Part shown: piece after piece, positions 1 to 8,061 of the stretch
Layout: each line of letters starts with the position of its first letter
Numbering within the stretch: the first letter of the stretch is position 1
IMG/VR virus record: IMGVR_UViG_3300009184_001658
Coordinates: 1-20,521 of that record
DNA: 20,521 nucleotides
Direction: 5' to 3' (one strand)
Origin: a virus
The notes under the pieces: model-generated
The model's database searches: none
What the model saw: only the letters and a program-made list of their open reading frames with translations
Told to the model about the DNA's origin: nothing
Translations under genes and position numbers: made by a program

Positions 1-1
1 C

Positions 2-358
2 AAATACGCTAATAATCCACAGATGATAGCCAATAAGGTTTACTCTGGACGTATGGGAAATACGGAAGATGGAGATGGCTGGAAGTACCACGGAAGAGGT
101 CTTATCCAGCTAACTGGCAAGGATAACTATGAGCGATGCGGATCTAGTATGGGTGTGGATCTTGTCGGGGATCCTGATCGGTTACTTGATCCTGAATATG
201 CGACTTTAAGCGCTGGCTGGTTTTGGAATAAACATGGTCTAAACGAGTTGGCAGATGCTCAAGAACATGGCATTATTACAAAACGGATTAATGGTGGAAC
301 TATTGGTCTGGATGATCGTATTGCCAAAACAACCAAGGCTTTAGAAGCTCTAGGGTAA
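2..358 (+). CDS. GH19-type endolysin (chitinase-class lysozyme), 3' part only
   Basis: The reading frame is open from the first bases of the window, so the gene begins upstream and only about 118 C-terminal codons are present. The segment GRGLIQLTG followed by NY is the hallmark of glycoside hydrolase family 19 chitinase-like phage lysins, which cleave peptidoglycan glycan strands. A preceding VYSGRMGN and a downstream AGWFWNKHGLNELAD, then ITKRINGG, also fit the family. The catalytic acid Glu of GH19 enzymes normally lies N-terminal to this part and is outside the window, so activity cannot be judged. An ATG at 23 is internal, because upstream codons (KYANNPQ) continue the family pattern. 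The stop is 6 nt before the next gene, so it belongs to the same late operon. Its likely role is host lysis at the end of infection; a virion-borne cell-wall hydrolase is a less likely alternative. Confidence 0.85.
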   Translation, partial: KYANNPQMIANKVYSGRMGNTEDGDGWKYHGRGLIQLTGKDNYERCGSSMGVDLVGDPDRLLDPEYATLSAGWFWNKHGLNELADAQEHGIITKRINGGTIGLDDRIAKTTKALEALG

Positions 359-364
359 ACCCGT

Positions 365-2764
365 ATGCCATTACAAAAATTAGCATTTAGACCTGGTGTA
401 AACAGGGAAGGTACTAACTACTCCAATGAGGGTGGTTACTACGACTGTGACAACATTCGTTTTCGTTCTGGAAACCCAGAGAAAATTGGAGGATGGACAC
501 GGTATTCAAATGAGACTTTTTTAGGTACTTGCCGTTCTTTATGGAATTGGGTAGATTTATCCAGCAATAACTTTATTGGCGTTGGAACCAGCAAAAAGTA
601 TTACATTGAAAAGGGCGGTAATTATTATGACGTTACCCCTTTTCTTTTAAATAGTTCTAGCTCAACCACTACGACCCTAACAGCCAATCCTTTTGTTGCT
701 GTAGCTGGATCTGCCATCATTACTGTTACTGATACAGTCAGCGGACTTGTGCCAAGTAAAGGTGACTACGTTATTTTTACCAGCACGGCTACTGTAGGCG
801 GCTTGACCATTAGTGGTGAATACACAGTAACCGAAGTTTTAACTGGTATTTCTTACCAGATTACAGCTTCTACTACGGCATCTACCAGCGGTACTGGAGG
901 CGGTACAGTAACTGCCCAGTATGAGTATCCTATTGGCTTAGATAATGCAGCTTCTGCCACAGGTTGGAGCGCTGGTGCATGGTCTCCTACCGTTCCTGTT
1001 ACTTTGGCAGCCAATCCTATTGCATCTGCTTTTAGCACCTTAAACGGCACAATTACTTCTGGTTCTACCAGCATTGTATTAACTTCAGGTACTACATTCC
1101 CTAACTCTGGGGTAATTAAGATTGATAACGAGCTAATTGCCTACACCACCAAGTCTGTTAATACCTTATCAGGGTTAACCCGTGGATACAACAGCACTAC
1201 TGCAGCAGCTCATACAACTGGGGCAAATGTAGGTTGCGGTACTTATACTGTTTCTTACACAGCCCACGGGCTTTCTGCTGGCAACTATGTGTCTTTGGCT
1301 GTTAGTGCAGCGGTAGACGGCATTATTGCCGATGACTTTGTATCTACCTTTACAATTGCCAACGTAACCACTAACGCATTTACTATCAATTTAGATGGTG
1401 GAATAGGCGATATTATCTCTACCTCTGCTGCATCTGGAGGCGGTACGGTAGTAGCTTATCCTCAATTTGGTACTCGTGGCTGGGGAGCAGCTGCTTCTAC
1501 TGGGGTAGCTAACCAGTTACGCCTTTGGTCAGCTGACAATTATGGTCAAAACCTTGTTTTAGCGCCCCGTGGAGGCGGTATATTCTATTGGGAAGCGGCT
1601 TCTGGCGTAGCAGTAAGAGCTAAATATTTATCTACCTTATCTACTGCTGCTGGATATGCTGGGACTTATGTTCCTACTCAAACCAATCAAATAGTTTCTT
1701 CTGCTATTCAGCGTTTTGTAATTGCATTTGGAGCTAACGGATACACATCTGGCACTCCTAATACTTCTTTTAACCCTATGCTGGTTCGTTGGTCAGACCA
1801 GGCTAATCCATATGAATGGGTTCCCGCAGTTACTAACCAATCAGGTGAGTTTGCACTAACAAATGGCTCTTACATTATGTGCGCTAGAGCAACCCGTCAA
1901 GAGATCTTGGTTTGGACTGATTCAGCCATTTACTCTATGCAATACCTTGGCGCTCCTTATGTCTGGGGATTCCAGGTTTTGATGGATAACATTTCAATCA
2001 TCTCTCCTAACGCAGCTATTACAGTTAACAATGTTACTTACTGGATGGGTCGGGATAAGTTCTATATGTATTCAGGTAACGTCCAAACCTTGAACTGCAC
2101 CATCCGTCAATACATCTTTGAAGATCTAAACCAAGACCAAGGTTATCAAGTTTTTGCTGGATTAAACGAGGGGTATAACGAAGTTTGGTGGTTCTATGTA
2201 AGCCAGTCTAGCGGTGGTACAACTGTGGATAAATACGTTGTTTACAATTACTTGGATAACGTTTGGTACTATGGATCTATGGCAAGAACAGCTTGGCTAG
2301 AGACTGGATTACAACCTTTTCCAATTGCTACAGACTATAACAATCGCATCCTTAACCATGAAGATGGAGTTGACGATGTATCAGGGTTAACCCCACTACC
2401 TATTGATGCTTATGTGCAGTCTTCTGATTTTGACATTGGTGATGGACACAACTTCGGTTTTGTGTGGCGTATATTGCCTGACGTTAACTTTAACGGCTCT
2501 GATACTAACCAGCCATTTGTAACTATGACGGTTAAGCCACGGGTTAACTCAGGAACTCCTTATGGAACGGCTAATAACCCACAAGTAACCAGCCAAGATA
2601 ACTTTGCCTCTAGGCACGTTTACAACATTCAAGAGTTTACTGGTCAGGTCTATACCCGTTTACGAGGTAGGCAACTAGCCTTTAGAATTGAATCTAACAG
2701 CCTGGGAGTAGCATGGCAACTGGGTAATCCTCGTATTGATATTCGTCCAGACGGAAGAAGATGA
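365..2764 (+). CDS. Tail nozzle / head-tail stabilising virion structural protein
   Basis: This 799-residue protein starts MPLQKLAFRPGVNRE, followed by a GGYYDCDNIRFR stretch and PEKIGGW. That N-terminal pattern is typical of podovirus proteins related to P22 gp10 (tail stabilisation) and T7 gp12 (tail tube B/nozzle), which close the bottom of the tail below the portal. The body is rich in Gly, Ser, Thr and aromatics, with no transmembrane segment or enzyme motif, consistent with beta-rich architecture. Residues about 108-187 and 289-366 look like two copies of one beta domain, each ending GGGTV. Between them (about 223-288) is a small domain with FPNSGVIKIDNE and a later LTRG. A weak Shine-Dalgarno (AGGG, 352-355) precedes the start. 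The stop overlaps the next gene by ATGA, implying translational coupling. The structural role is fairly secure; nozzle versus adaptor is inference. Confidence 0.75.
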   Translation: MPLQKLAFRPGVNREGTNYSNEGGYYDCDNIRFRSGNPEKIGGWTRYSNETFLGTCRSLWNWVDLSSNNFIGVGTSKKYYIEKGGNYYDVTPFLLNSSSSTTTTLTANPFVAVAGSAIITVTDTVSGLVPSKGDYVIFTSTATVGGLTISGEYTVTEVLTGISYQITASTTASTSGTGGGTVTAQYEYPIGLDNAASATGWSAGAWSPTVPVTLAANPIASAFSTLNGTITSGSTSIVLTSGTTFPNSGVIKIDNELIAYTTKSVNTLSGLTRGYNSTTAAAHTTGANVGCGTYTVSYTAHGLSAGNYVSLAVSAAVDGIIADDFVSTFTIANVTTNAFTINLDGGIGDIISTSAASGGGTVVAYPQFGTRGWGAAASTGVANQLRLWSADNYGQNLVLAPRGGGIFYWEAASGVAVRAKYLSTLSTAAGYAGTYVPTQTNQIVSSAIQRFVIAFGANGYTSGTPNTSFNPMLVRWSDQANPYEWVPAVTNQSGEFALTNGSYIMCARATRQEILVWTDSAIYSMQYLGAPYVWGFQVLMDNISIISPNAAITVNNVTYWMGRDKFYMYSGNVQTLNCTIRQYIFEDLNQDQGYQVFAGLNEGYNEVWWFYVSQSSGGTTVDKYVVYNYLDNVWYYGSMARTAWLETGLQPFPIATDYNNRILNHEDGVDDVSGLTPLPIDAYVQSSDFDIGDGHNFGFVWRILPDVNFNGSDTNQPFVTMTVKPRVNSGTPYGTANNPQVTSQDNFASRHVYNIQEFTGQVYTRLRGRQLAFRIESNSLGVAWQLGNPRIDIRPDGRR

Positions 2765-3057
2765 CATATAACGCACCTTTACGCCCATCAAAAGCACCTA
2801 ACTTACCAAGTGCTACGATTAATGCTCCACAGCAGTATCAGGAACAACTGAATAACGCTCTTCGTCTTTATTTTAACCAGATAGATAACTTTACTCAGGC
2901 AGCTGCAATTCCAATGTCTGGCATTACAGCTAACAGACCTTTATCCACAACAAACATACCGCTTGCAATAGGGCAGTATTACTATGACACTACGCTAGAT
3001 AGACCAATTTGGTGGAACGGTACAGTATGGAAAAAAGCTGACGGAACGACTGTTTAA
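2761..3057 (+). CDS. Small tail-associated protein (98 aa), function unknown
   Basis: The start codon overlaps the stop of the nozzle-like gene as ATGA, so the two are probably translated together. The protein opens with a Pro/Ala-rich stretch (APLRPSKAPNLPSA), then a polar helical segment (residues about 25-48, QQYQEQLNNALRLYFNQID). It ends with a compact motif, GQYYYDTTLDRPIWWNGT, then VWKKADG. The DTTL...P.WWNGT.W ending recurs in short phage tail-fibre and tail-tip proteins and probably forms a small aromatic beta hairpin. There is no signal peptide or enzyme motif. The position between the nozzle gene and virion genes supports a minor tail or tail-assembly role; a fibre-attachment piece is possible. 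The specific function is not recognised. Confidence 0.7.
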   Translation: MTYNAPLRPSKAPNLPSATINAPQQYQEQLNNALRLYFNQIDNFTQAAAIPMSGITANRPLSTTNIPLAIGQYYYDTTLDRPIWWNGTVWKKADGTTV

Positions 3058-3095
3058 ATGATAAACTTAGCACAAAATAACCTCAAAGGTAGTTT

Positions 3096-5405
3096 ATGAG
3101 CCTTCACCACATTGCAAAGCACCTAAAAGAACAGGGTCGTGGATCAGACGATATGCTGGTTCACATGACTTCTGGTGAATTTAAGGCAATGCAACAGCTG
3201 GCTAGAGCGCATGGCAAGTCCCTTACAGTAAACCCTTCCACAGGTCTTCCAGAAGCTGGAATGTTAAAAACCATATTGCCTATGGCATTAGGTGCAGCTG
3301 CAGCAGCATCAGGCCAATGGTGGGCAATTCCTGCAGCAATGGCTCTTTCTGCTGGTGGTACTTATGCCATGACAGGCAGTTTGCAACAAGGTCTTATGGC
3401 TGGTTTATCTGCTTGGTCTGGTGGCTCATTGGCTACTGGATTGGCTGAAGCTGGCGCAGGAACTCTTGCAACCCAAGGCGGTGAAGCTGCAGCGGAAGAA
3501 TTTGCTAAACAACAAGCAGCATCAGTAGCTACGGAACAAGCTACAGCCCTTACTTCCCAAGAAGTTGCAAGAAAAAGTGCAGAAGAGATTGCAAAAAGTC
3601 AAATTGGCAATATGGGTAATTTGACAGCAGAGCAAGTTACTAACATGACTAACAATTTAACTAGTGCTAACGCTGCTGATGTAGTTAGAGGTGCTGGTGC
3701 TGCTAATGCAGCTATGGGATCTGGCACAGCCAATAATATGCTTCAAGGTGCAACTAGCCTTTCTGGATGGGGTACTGCTATTAGTGCAAACCCAGGAGCA
3801 GCTCTTGGTGCAGGAACTTCGTTATTAGCTGGGTCTAGTGGTTTATTTAATAGAAATTCTGGTTCTGCGCCTGGAACAACAGGTCAAAAGAATCCTTTTG
3901 GGATGAAAGAAATTCCACGGGATGCAGATGGCAAACCTATTTTTTATGCTTCTGTTCCAGAACAACCTAACCCAGCTTATCAACCAGTCTATCGTGACTA
4001 TGTAAAGAACCCATATACCTCAGCAGCTGAGGGTGGTGTAATGAAGATGGCTGAAGGTGGTTTAGCTGGTCAAATAAATTTACAAGGTCAATTTAACTTT
4101 CCTGGTATGCAAAACCAAGCCCAAAGCGCTAATGGTTATACACCAGCTGGCGGTCAACCTTGGGGTGGAGCGCAATATTCACAACAGCCACAAGGCGGTC
4201 TAGGTCCTTTTGCTACCAATCAACAAAGACAAACAGGTTCAAGTTTGCCTAATCAAGCACCATTTGCAACCATAGCAGGTAGTGAACCTACTGTTCAAGC
4301 AATGACCCTTCCTTACAATTCACCATCTGTAACTAATGAAGTAAAACCAGGCGGTTTAAGTGGCATGGTAGATCAACAGATGGGCTTTAACTCTCCGTTA
4401 AACCCACAGAACATGACTACTTTTGCTACTGGTGGCGTAGCTGGCTACAAAGGTAGTACAGATTACGGAAGCATGATTAGAAGTGCAGATGAAATGCAAC
4501 AAGGTTTAGAAACTGCAACTAGACGTAAACCTTTGCAATATGACATTCCAGATGTAGGCATTTACACGCCAGATGCAGAAACTAGAAACATGGATTCTAT
4601 GGCTGCCACTCTCCATTACTTAGGAAAAACTGGTGCGGTTCTTCCTAAAGGATTAAGTGGTATTAAGAAAACTGGTGCTTTGGGTGCAATTACCCATACT
4701 CCAGCTGCTCAACAAGCTCAAGAAGCTGCTGCTGCTCAAAAATCTAAAGAAGCAATTGCCAAAGATTCAGAAAGCAAAGATGCTAAAGAAGGCGGTTTAA
4801 TGCGTTACGCTGAAGGTGGCGAAACAAAAGATTCCCATATTTACAAGCCATCTTATACAGACTATAAAGCTCTTCCATACAACATTCAAAGTGCTATGCA
4901 AGCTTACAATGCACAAGCTCCAGCTGGATTACCACAGACTATGCCAGCAGTTGGTAGCCAAGGATATGCAATTGATCCATTGTTAATGAGAGGATCTCCA
5001 GCTTACGTTGCAAATGAAGCTAAATTAGCTGCACAAAGAGCAGAAGAAGAAAGACTGGCTCAACTAGCAAGTGCCGCATTTCAGCCAAATTATGCTGGCG
5101 GTGGATTAACAGGTTATGCTCATGGTGGTCACTTAGGTGGTTACTCTGATGGTGGTCGTTTGCTTAGAGGTCCTGGTGATGGCGTAAGCGATTCAATCCC
5201 AGCTACCATTAATGGCAAACAGCCAGCCCGTTTAGCAGAAGGTGAATTTGTAATACCAGCCCGTATTGTTTCTGAACTTGGTAACGGATCAACAGATGCT
5301 GGAGCCAAGCGTTTATATGCGATGATGGATCGTATCAAAGCAAAAAGAGCCAAGACAAAGAATATTGCAGCAAACACGAAAGCGTATAAATACCTACCAG
5401 CATGA
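3096..5405 (+). CDS. Virion / DNA-ejection-type protein with repeated A-x-G-G motifs
   Basis: This 769-residue protein starts MSLHHIAKHLKEQGRGSDDM, followed by a LVHMTSGEF element and NPSTGLPEAG (residues to about 54). That N-terminal module is one I associate with podovirus structural or ejection proteins. Residues about 58-110 are hydrophobic and Gly/Ala-rich, suggesting membrane-active helices. The middle is Gln/Asn/Pro/Gly-rich and probably disordered. Short A-x-G-G blocks occur near residues 312-325, 443-451, 566-576 and 666-689. The C-terminus carries GDGVSDSIPATING, then a LAEGEFVIPARIVSELGNG element and a basic tail, a pattern common in such phage proteins. AAAGG at 3085-3089 is a good ribosome site for the 3096 start. 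The stop overlaps the GNAT gene by ATGA. A role as an internal virion protein that helps DNA cross the envelope is inferred from composition and neighbours; the exact function is unknown. Confidence 0.7.
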   Translation: MSLHHIAKHLKEQGRGSDDMLVHMTSGEFKAMQQLARAHGKSLTVNPSTGLPEAGMLKTILPMALGAAAAASGQWWAIPAAMALSAGGTYAMTGSLQQGLMAGLSAWSGGSLATGLAEAGAGTLATQGGEAAAEEFAKQQAASVATEQATALTSQEVARKSAEEIAKSQIGNMGNLTAEQVTNMTNNLTSANAADVVRGAGAANAAMGSGTANNMLQGATSLSGWGTAISANPGAALGAGTSLLAGSSGLFNRNSGSAPGTTGQKNPFGMKEIPRDADGKPIFYASVPEQPNPAYQPVYRDYVKNPYTSAAEGGVMKMAEGGLAGQINLQGQFNFPGMQNQAQSANGYTPAGGQPWGGAQYSQQPQGGLGPFATNQQRQTGSSLPNQAPFATIAGSEPTVQAMTLPYNSPSVTNEVKPGGLSGMVDQQMGFNSPLNPQNMTTFATGGVAGYKGSTDYGSMIRSADEMQQGLETATRRKPLQYDIPDVGIYTPDAETRNMDSMAATLHYLGKTGAVLPKGLSGIKKTGALGAITHTPAAQQAQEAAAAQKSKEAIAKDSESKDAKEGGLMRYAEGGETKDSHIYKPSYTDYKALPYNIQSAMQAYNAQAPAGLPQTMPAVGSQGYAIDPLLMRGSPAYVANEAKLAAQRAEEERLAQLASAAFQPNYAGGGLTGYAHGGHLGGYSDGGRLLRGPGDGVSDSIPATINGKQPARLAEGEFVIPARIVSELGNGSTDAGAKRLYAMMDRIKAKRAKTKNIAANTKAYKYLPA

Positions 5406-5848
5406 TTATTTATGAGGATGTGGACGGATTTAAGTTTGTAGACGAGTTTGAAAAACTCTTTCCAGAACATTATGAAGAGCTATGTGTAACAAAAGATTTC
5501 CCTTATGAGCCAGATTACGATGCTTATAAAAAGATGGCAGAAGCAGGATTGTTGCGGTGCATTACTTGTAGGTCAGATGAAAGATTGATTGGTTACATTA
5601 TTTTTACCATTCATCCTCACTTACATTACAAGTCTTGTATGACGGCATTTGAAGATTTGTACTTTGTGACTAAAGAGTTTCGCAAAGGTAGAGTAGGGAT
5701 TATGTTGTTTAAGTATGCTGAAAAGGTACTTAAAGAACGAGGAGTACAAAGAATTGTGATGCACACTAAAGTGCATTTAGATAATTCAAAGCTGTTTGAG
5801 TATTTAGGATACAAAATGACGGATAAAATATTTACAAAAATGTTGTAA
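5402..5848 (+). CDS. GNAT-family N-acetyltransferase
   Basis: The 148 residues fit a single GNAT domain, which transfers an acetyl group from acetyl-CoA to an amine. The fold pattern is visible: LIGYIIFTIHPHLHY (62-76, strands with a beta bulge), FEDLYFVTKEFRKGRVGIML (83-102, the acetyl-CoA pyrophosphate loop and following helix), a helix with AEKVLKERGVQRI, then the strand VMHTKVHLDNSKLFEYLGY (119-137), the usual GNAT C-terminal N..a..fYeklGf-like segment. The loop reads RKGRVG rather than canonical R/QxxGxG/A, so the fourth position is Arg. I associate this variant with phage GNATs, but cofactor binding is not proven. The ATGA overlap with the upstream virion gene and the 8-nt gap to the next place it inside the structural operon. 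The substrate is unknown: a virion protein, a host protein and an antibiotic-like small molecule are all possible. Confidence 0.85.
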   Translation: MIIYEDVDGFKFVDEFEKLFPEHYEELCVTKDFPYEPDYDAYKKMAEAGLLRCITCRSDERLIGYIIFTIHPHLHYKSCMTAFEDLYFVTKEFRKGRVGIMLFKYAEKVLKERGVQRIVMHTKVHLDNSKLFEYLGYKMTDKIFTKML

Positions 5849-5853
5849 GGAAG
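5846..5853 (+). promoter_or_regulatory. Strong ribosome binding site for the gene at 5857
   Basis: TAAGGAAG ends three bases before the ATG at 5857 and shares its first three bases with the stop codon of the GNAT gene. It is one of the clearest Shine-Dalgarno sites in the window and fixes the start of the downstream gene. Termination-reinitiation coupling is likely. Confidence 0.7.
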
Positions 5854-5856
5854 ATT

Positions 5857-8055
5857 ATGAGCTACTCAAAACGCCAACTATATGCTTTGGGTGAACCCTT
5901 AGGGGATTCTGTTACCGTCAAAAAAGTTGGCGGTGGTCGGATCTATGGCGGTGGCGGTGGGGGTGGTGGTTCACCTGCCCCAGCAAGCCCTACTCAAACT
6001 AACGTAACTAATACCAATATTCCTGAATATGCACAGCCATATGTAGAGAATATGCTTAATGCTGCACAGGCTCAGATCTATAAGCCTGACATGACTGGTT
6101 TTAATCCGTATACACCTTACAGCAATAAACCAACTGACTATGTAGCTGGCTTTAGCCCATTACAACAACAAGCTCAAAGTAATGTTGCTAATATGCAGAC
6201 CTCTCCTGGATTGGGTTTGTATCAAGGCTTATCAGCGTTATCAGGCGGTGCTTACGCAAATCAAGCTACTAGCCCTTCAGCTATGCAAGCGTACATGAAT
6301 CCGTATTTAAACGCTTCTTTACAGCCACAATTAGCTGAAATCCAACGCCAATACGATATTACTGGCACTCAGCAAATGGGTAACGCTACTCGTGCTAATG
6401 CGTTTGGTGGATCTCGTGAAGCGTTAATGGCTGCTGAAAATCAACGTAATGCTGGTCTTGCAAAGAACCAAGCTATTGGTCAAGGCTATAACAATGCGTT
6501 CCAAGCTGCTCAACAAGCTCAACAATTTGGCGCTAATTTGGGTCTTCAAGGTTATGGTCAAGCAGCTAATATGGCTGGTCAACAATTGGCTCAAGAACAA
6601 AGTATTGCCAATTTGCAAAACCAAATGGGCGCTCAACAGCAAGGTCAACAACAAAACATTATCAATCAAGCTGTTCAAAACTACGCTACTGCACAACAAT
6701 ATCCATACCTCCAGTTAGGTATGCTTAACTCCATGTTGCGTGGTCTGCCTATGCAACAGTCTTCTACCCAGATGTATCAAGCTGCTCCTAGTACTGTTTC
6801 CCAATTAGGCGGTTTAGGTATTGCTGGTTTAGGTGGCGCTGCTATGTATAACGCAGCAAAAGGTGGTGCTAAAGGCGGTATGACTGAAGATATTGCTGGA
6901 TACGCACCAGGCGGTGCTATTCCAATGACAAGCTACAGCGATCCACAGTTAGCTCAAGTACAAAGAAGCCCATACTCACAGCCACTAGATAAGCTATATG
7001 CTGGTGGTATATCAATGGATCGTGGCGATATTCGTAACAATCCACAGGCAATTAGAGCTATTTCTAGTGCTAACCAACCTCAACCTGCTATGCAACAACC
7101 TATGCCACCAATGGCTGGTTTAGAAAATGCACCCACAGGTGATGTAATTCCACAGCAGTTTGCTAATGGTGGAATTATGGCTTACGCTGGCGAAGATGAC
7201 AGCGATGTAAAAGTTCCTAGAACTAAATCAGGTAAATTAGACTTAGAGGCACTTCTTGCAGACAGAGTAGAAAGAGAAATGTCTAGAAAAGATACTGCGA
7301 TGGCAGCTTATAAGCCATTAGCTGAAGCTCAAGCAGCAGATATAAAACAACAAAGAGCTATGTTAATGCCTGAGTTTGCTACTCGTTTAGGTCTTGGAAT
7401 GATGACTGCACCTTCTGGAGAAGCAGGAACTGAGCTTAATAAATTAGCTTCTAGCGTTGGTAGATCTGGTTTAGGCGCTGTTTCTGGAATGTCATCTAAC
7501 CTTAAAGATATTCACGCTGGTCAGAAAGCTTTAGGTCAAGGCACTATTGAGGCAGCCAAAGCTGACCAAGCCCGTCAAGATGCGCTTACAGGCACTCTTG
7601 CTAATATTTATGGCACAACAGAAAACAAGAAAATTGGTCTTGCTCAAGTAAATGCCACTAAGGCATTGCAACTAAAATTACAAGAACAAGAACTATTTAG
7701 AAAAGCTTCTAGTGATTTTGCATCGGCTGTAGAAAAACGTTTAAATCATCTCTTAACAGACTCAACTAAACAATTTGAATTCCAAGGCGAGGCAGGTCGT
7801 ATAAAAGCTCAACAACAGGCTTATGCTGATGTTTGGGAAAAACAACCTCCTGGAATGAAGCTTATTTTACAAGCTGGATCAGACTATAATCCAGGAGCAG
7901 CAACAGCTCCAGTAGCAGCAGCTCCAGCAGTACCAGCAGTACCAGCAGCACCAGCAGGAAATAGAGCAATGCCAGCAGCACCAGCAGGTCAATTGCAGTG
8001 GGATCCTTCTGCAAATGGCGGAAGAGGTGCATTAGTAAACATTAGACCAAGTTAA
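5857..8055 (+). CDS. Gln/Ala/Gly-rich virion protein, probable ejection protein
   Basis: This 732-residue protein starts MSYSKRQLYALGEPLGDSV, followed by a run of eight glycines (residues 31-38), an N-terminal layout that I associate with phage virion proteins. Then come IPEYAQPYVENMLNAAQAQ and FSPLQQQAQSNV, followed by a helical Gln/Ala-rich segment (about 140-285). This resembles the long helical internal proteins podoviruses eject ahead of their DNA. Residues near 349, 381 and 435 carry YAPGG, YAGG and FANGG motifs matching those of the gene at 3096, suggesting shared assembly or membrane contacts. The C-terminal third is more charged and helical (about 447-660), ending in a Pro/Ala tract with a PAAPAG duplication. 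I see no enzymatic motif or signal peptide. It is flanked by GNAT and the giant polyvalent gene. The virion role is likely; an ejection role is inferred. Confidence 0.7.
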   Translation: MSYSKRQLYALGEPLGDSVTVKKVGGGRIYGGGGGGGGSPAPASPTQTNVTNTNIPEYAQPYVENMLNAAQAQIYKPDMTGFNPYTPYSNKPTDYVAGFSPLQQQAQSNVANMQTSPGLGLYQGLSALSGGAYANQATSPSAMQAYMNPYLNASLQPQLAEIQRQYDITGTQQMGNATRANAFGGSREALMAAENQRNAGLAKNQAIGQGYNNAFQAAQQAQQFGANLGLQGYGQAANMAGQQLAQEQSIANLQNQMGAQQQGQQQNIINQAVQNYATAQQYPYLQLGMLNSMLRGLPMQQSSTQMYQAAPSTVSQLGGLGIAGLGGAAMYNAAKGGAKGGMTEDIAGYAPGGAIPMTSYSDPQLAQVQRSPYSQPLDKLYAGGISMDRGDIRNNPQAIRAISSANQPQPAMQQPMPPMAGLENAPTGDVIPQQFANGGIMAYAGEDDSDVKVPRTKSGKLDLEALLADRVEREMSRKDTAMAAYKPLAEAQAADIKQQRAMLMPEFATRLGLGMMTAPSGEAGTELNKLASSVGRSGLGAVSGMSSNLKDIHAGQKALGQGTIEAAKADQARQDALTGTLANIYGTTENKKIGLAQVNATKALQLKLQEQELFRKASSDFASAVEKRLNHLLTDSTKQFEFQGEAGRIKAQQQAYADVWEKQPPGMKLILQAGSDYNPGAATAPVAAAPAVPAVPAAPAGNRAMPAAPAGQLQWDPSANGGRGALVNIRPS
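7942..7988 (+). repeat. 17-bp direct repeat encoding PAAPAG twice
   Basis: The sequence CCAGCAGCACCAGCAGG occurs at 7942-7958 and again at 7972-7988, separated by 13 bp. It lies inside a longer run of CCAGCA-type units from about 7923 that encodes a Pro/Ala-rich tail (AVPAVPAAPAG, then MPAAPAG). The repeat is in frame with the 5857-8055 gene, so copy-number change would alter only the length of a flexible linker. Confidence 0.85.
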
Positions 8056-8061
8056 AAATTT

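Noticed and set aside
5141-5470. Minus-strand frame with an apparent transmembrane segment
   Set aside because: It overlaps the conserved C-terminus of one virion gene and the start of the GNAT gene. The hydrophobic stretch is the antisense of Lys/Ala-rich codons.
5947-5970. G-rich run as a + strand quadruplex
   Set aside because: It is explained by eight consecutive Gly codons. The tracts are mostly GG with only one longer run, so quadruplex potential is weak.
6424-6718. Overlapping frames on both strands within the 5857 gene
   Set aside because: They arise from the CAA/GCT repeats of the Gln/Ala-rich segment. The products are Leu/Lys/Asn-rich with no recognisable domain.
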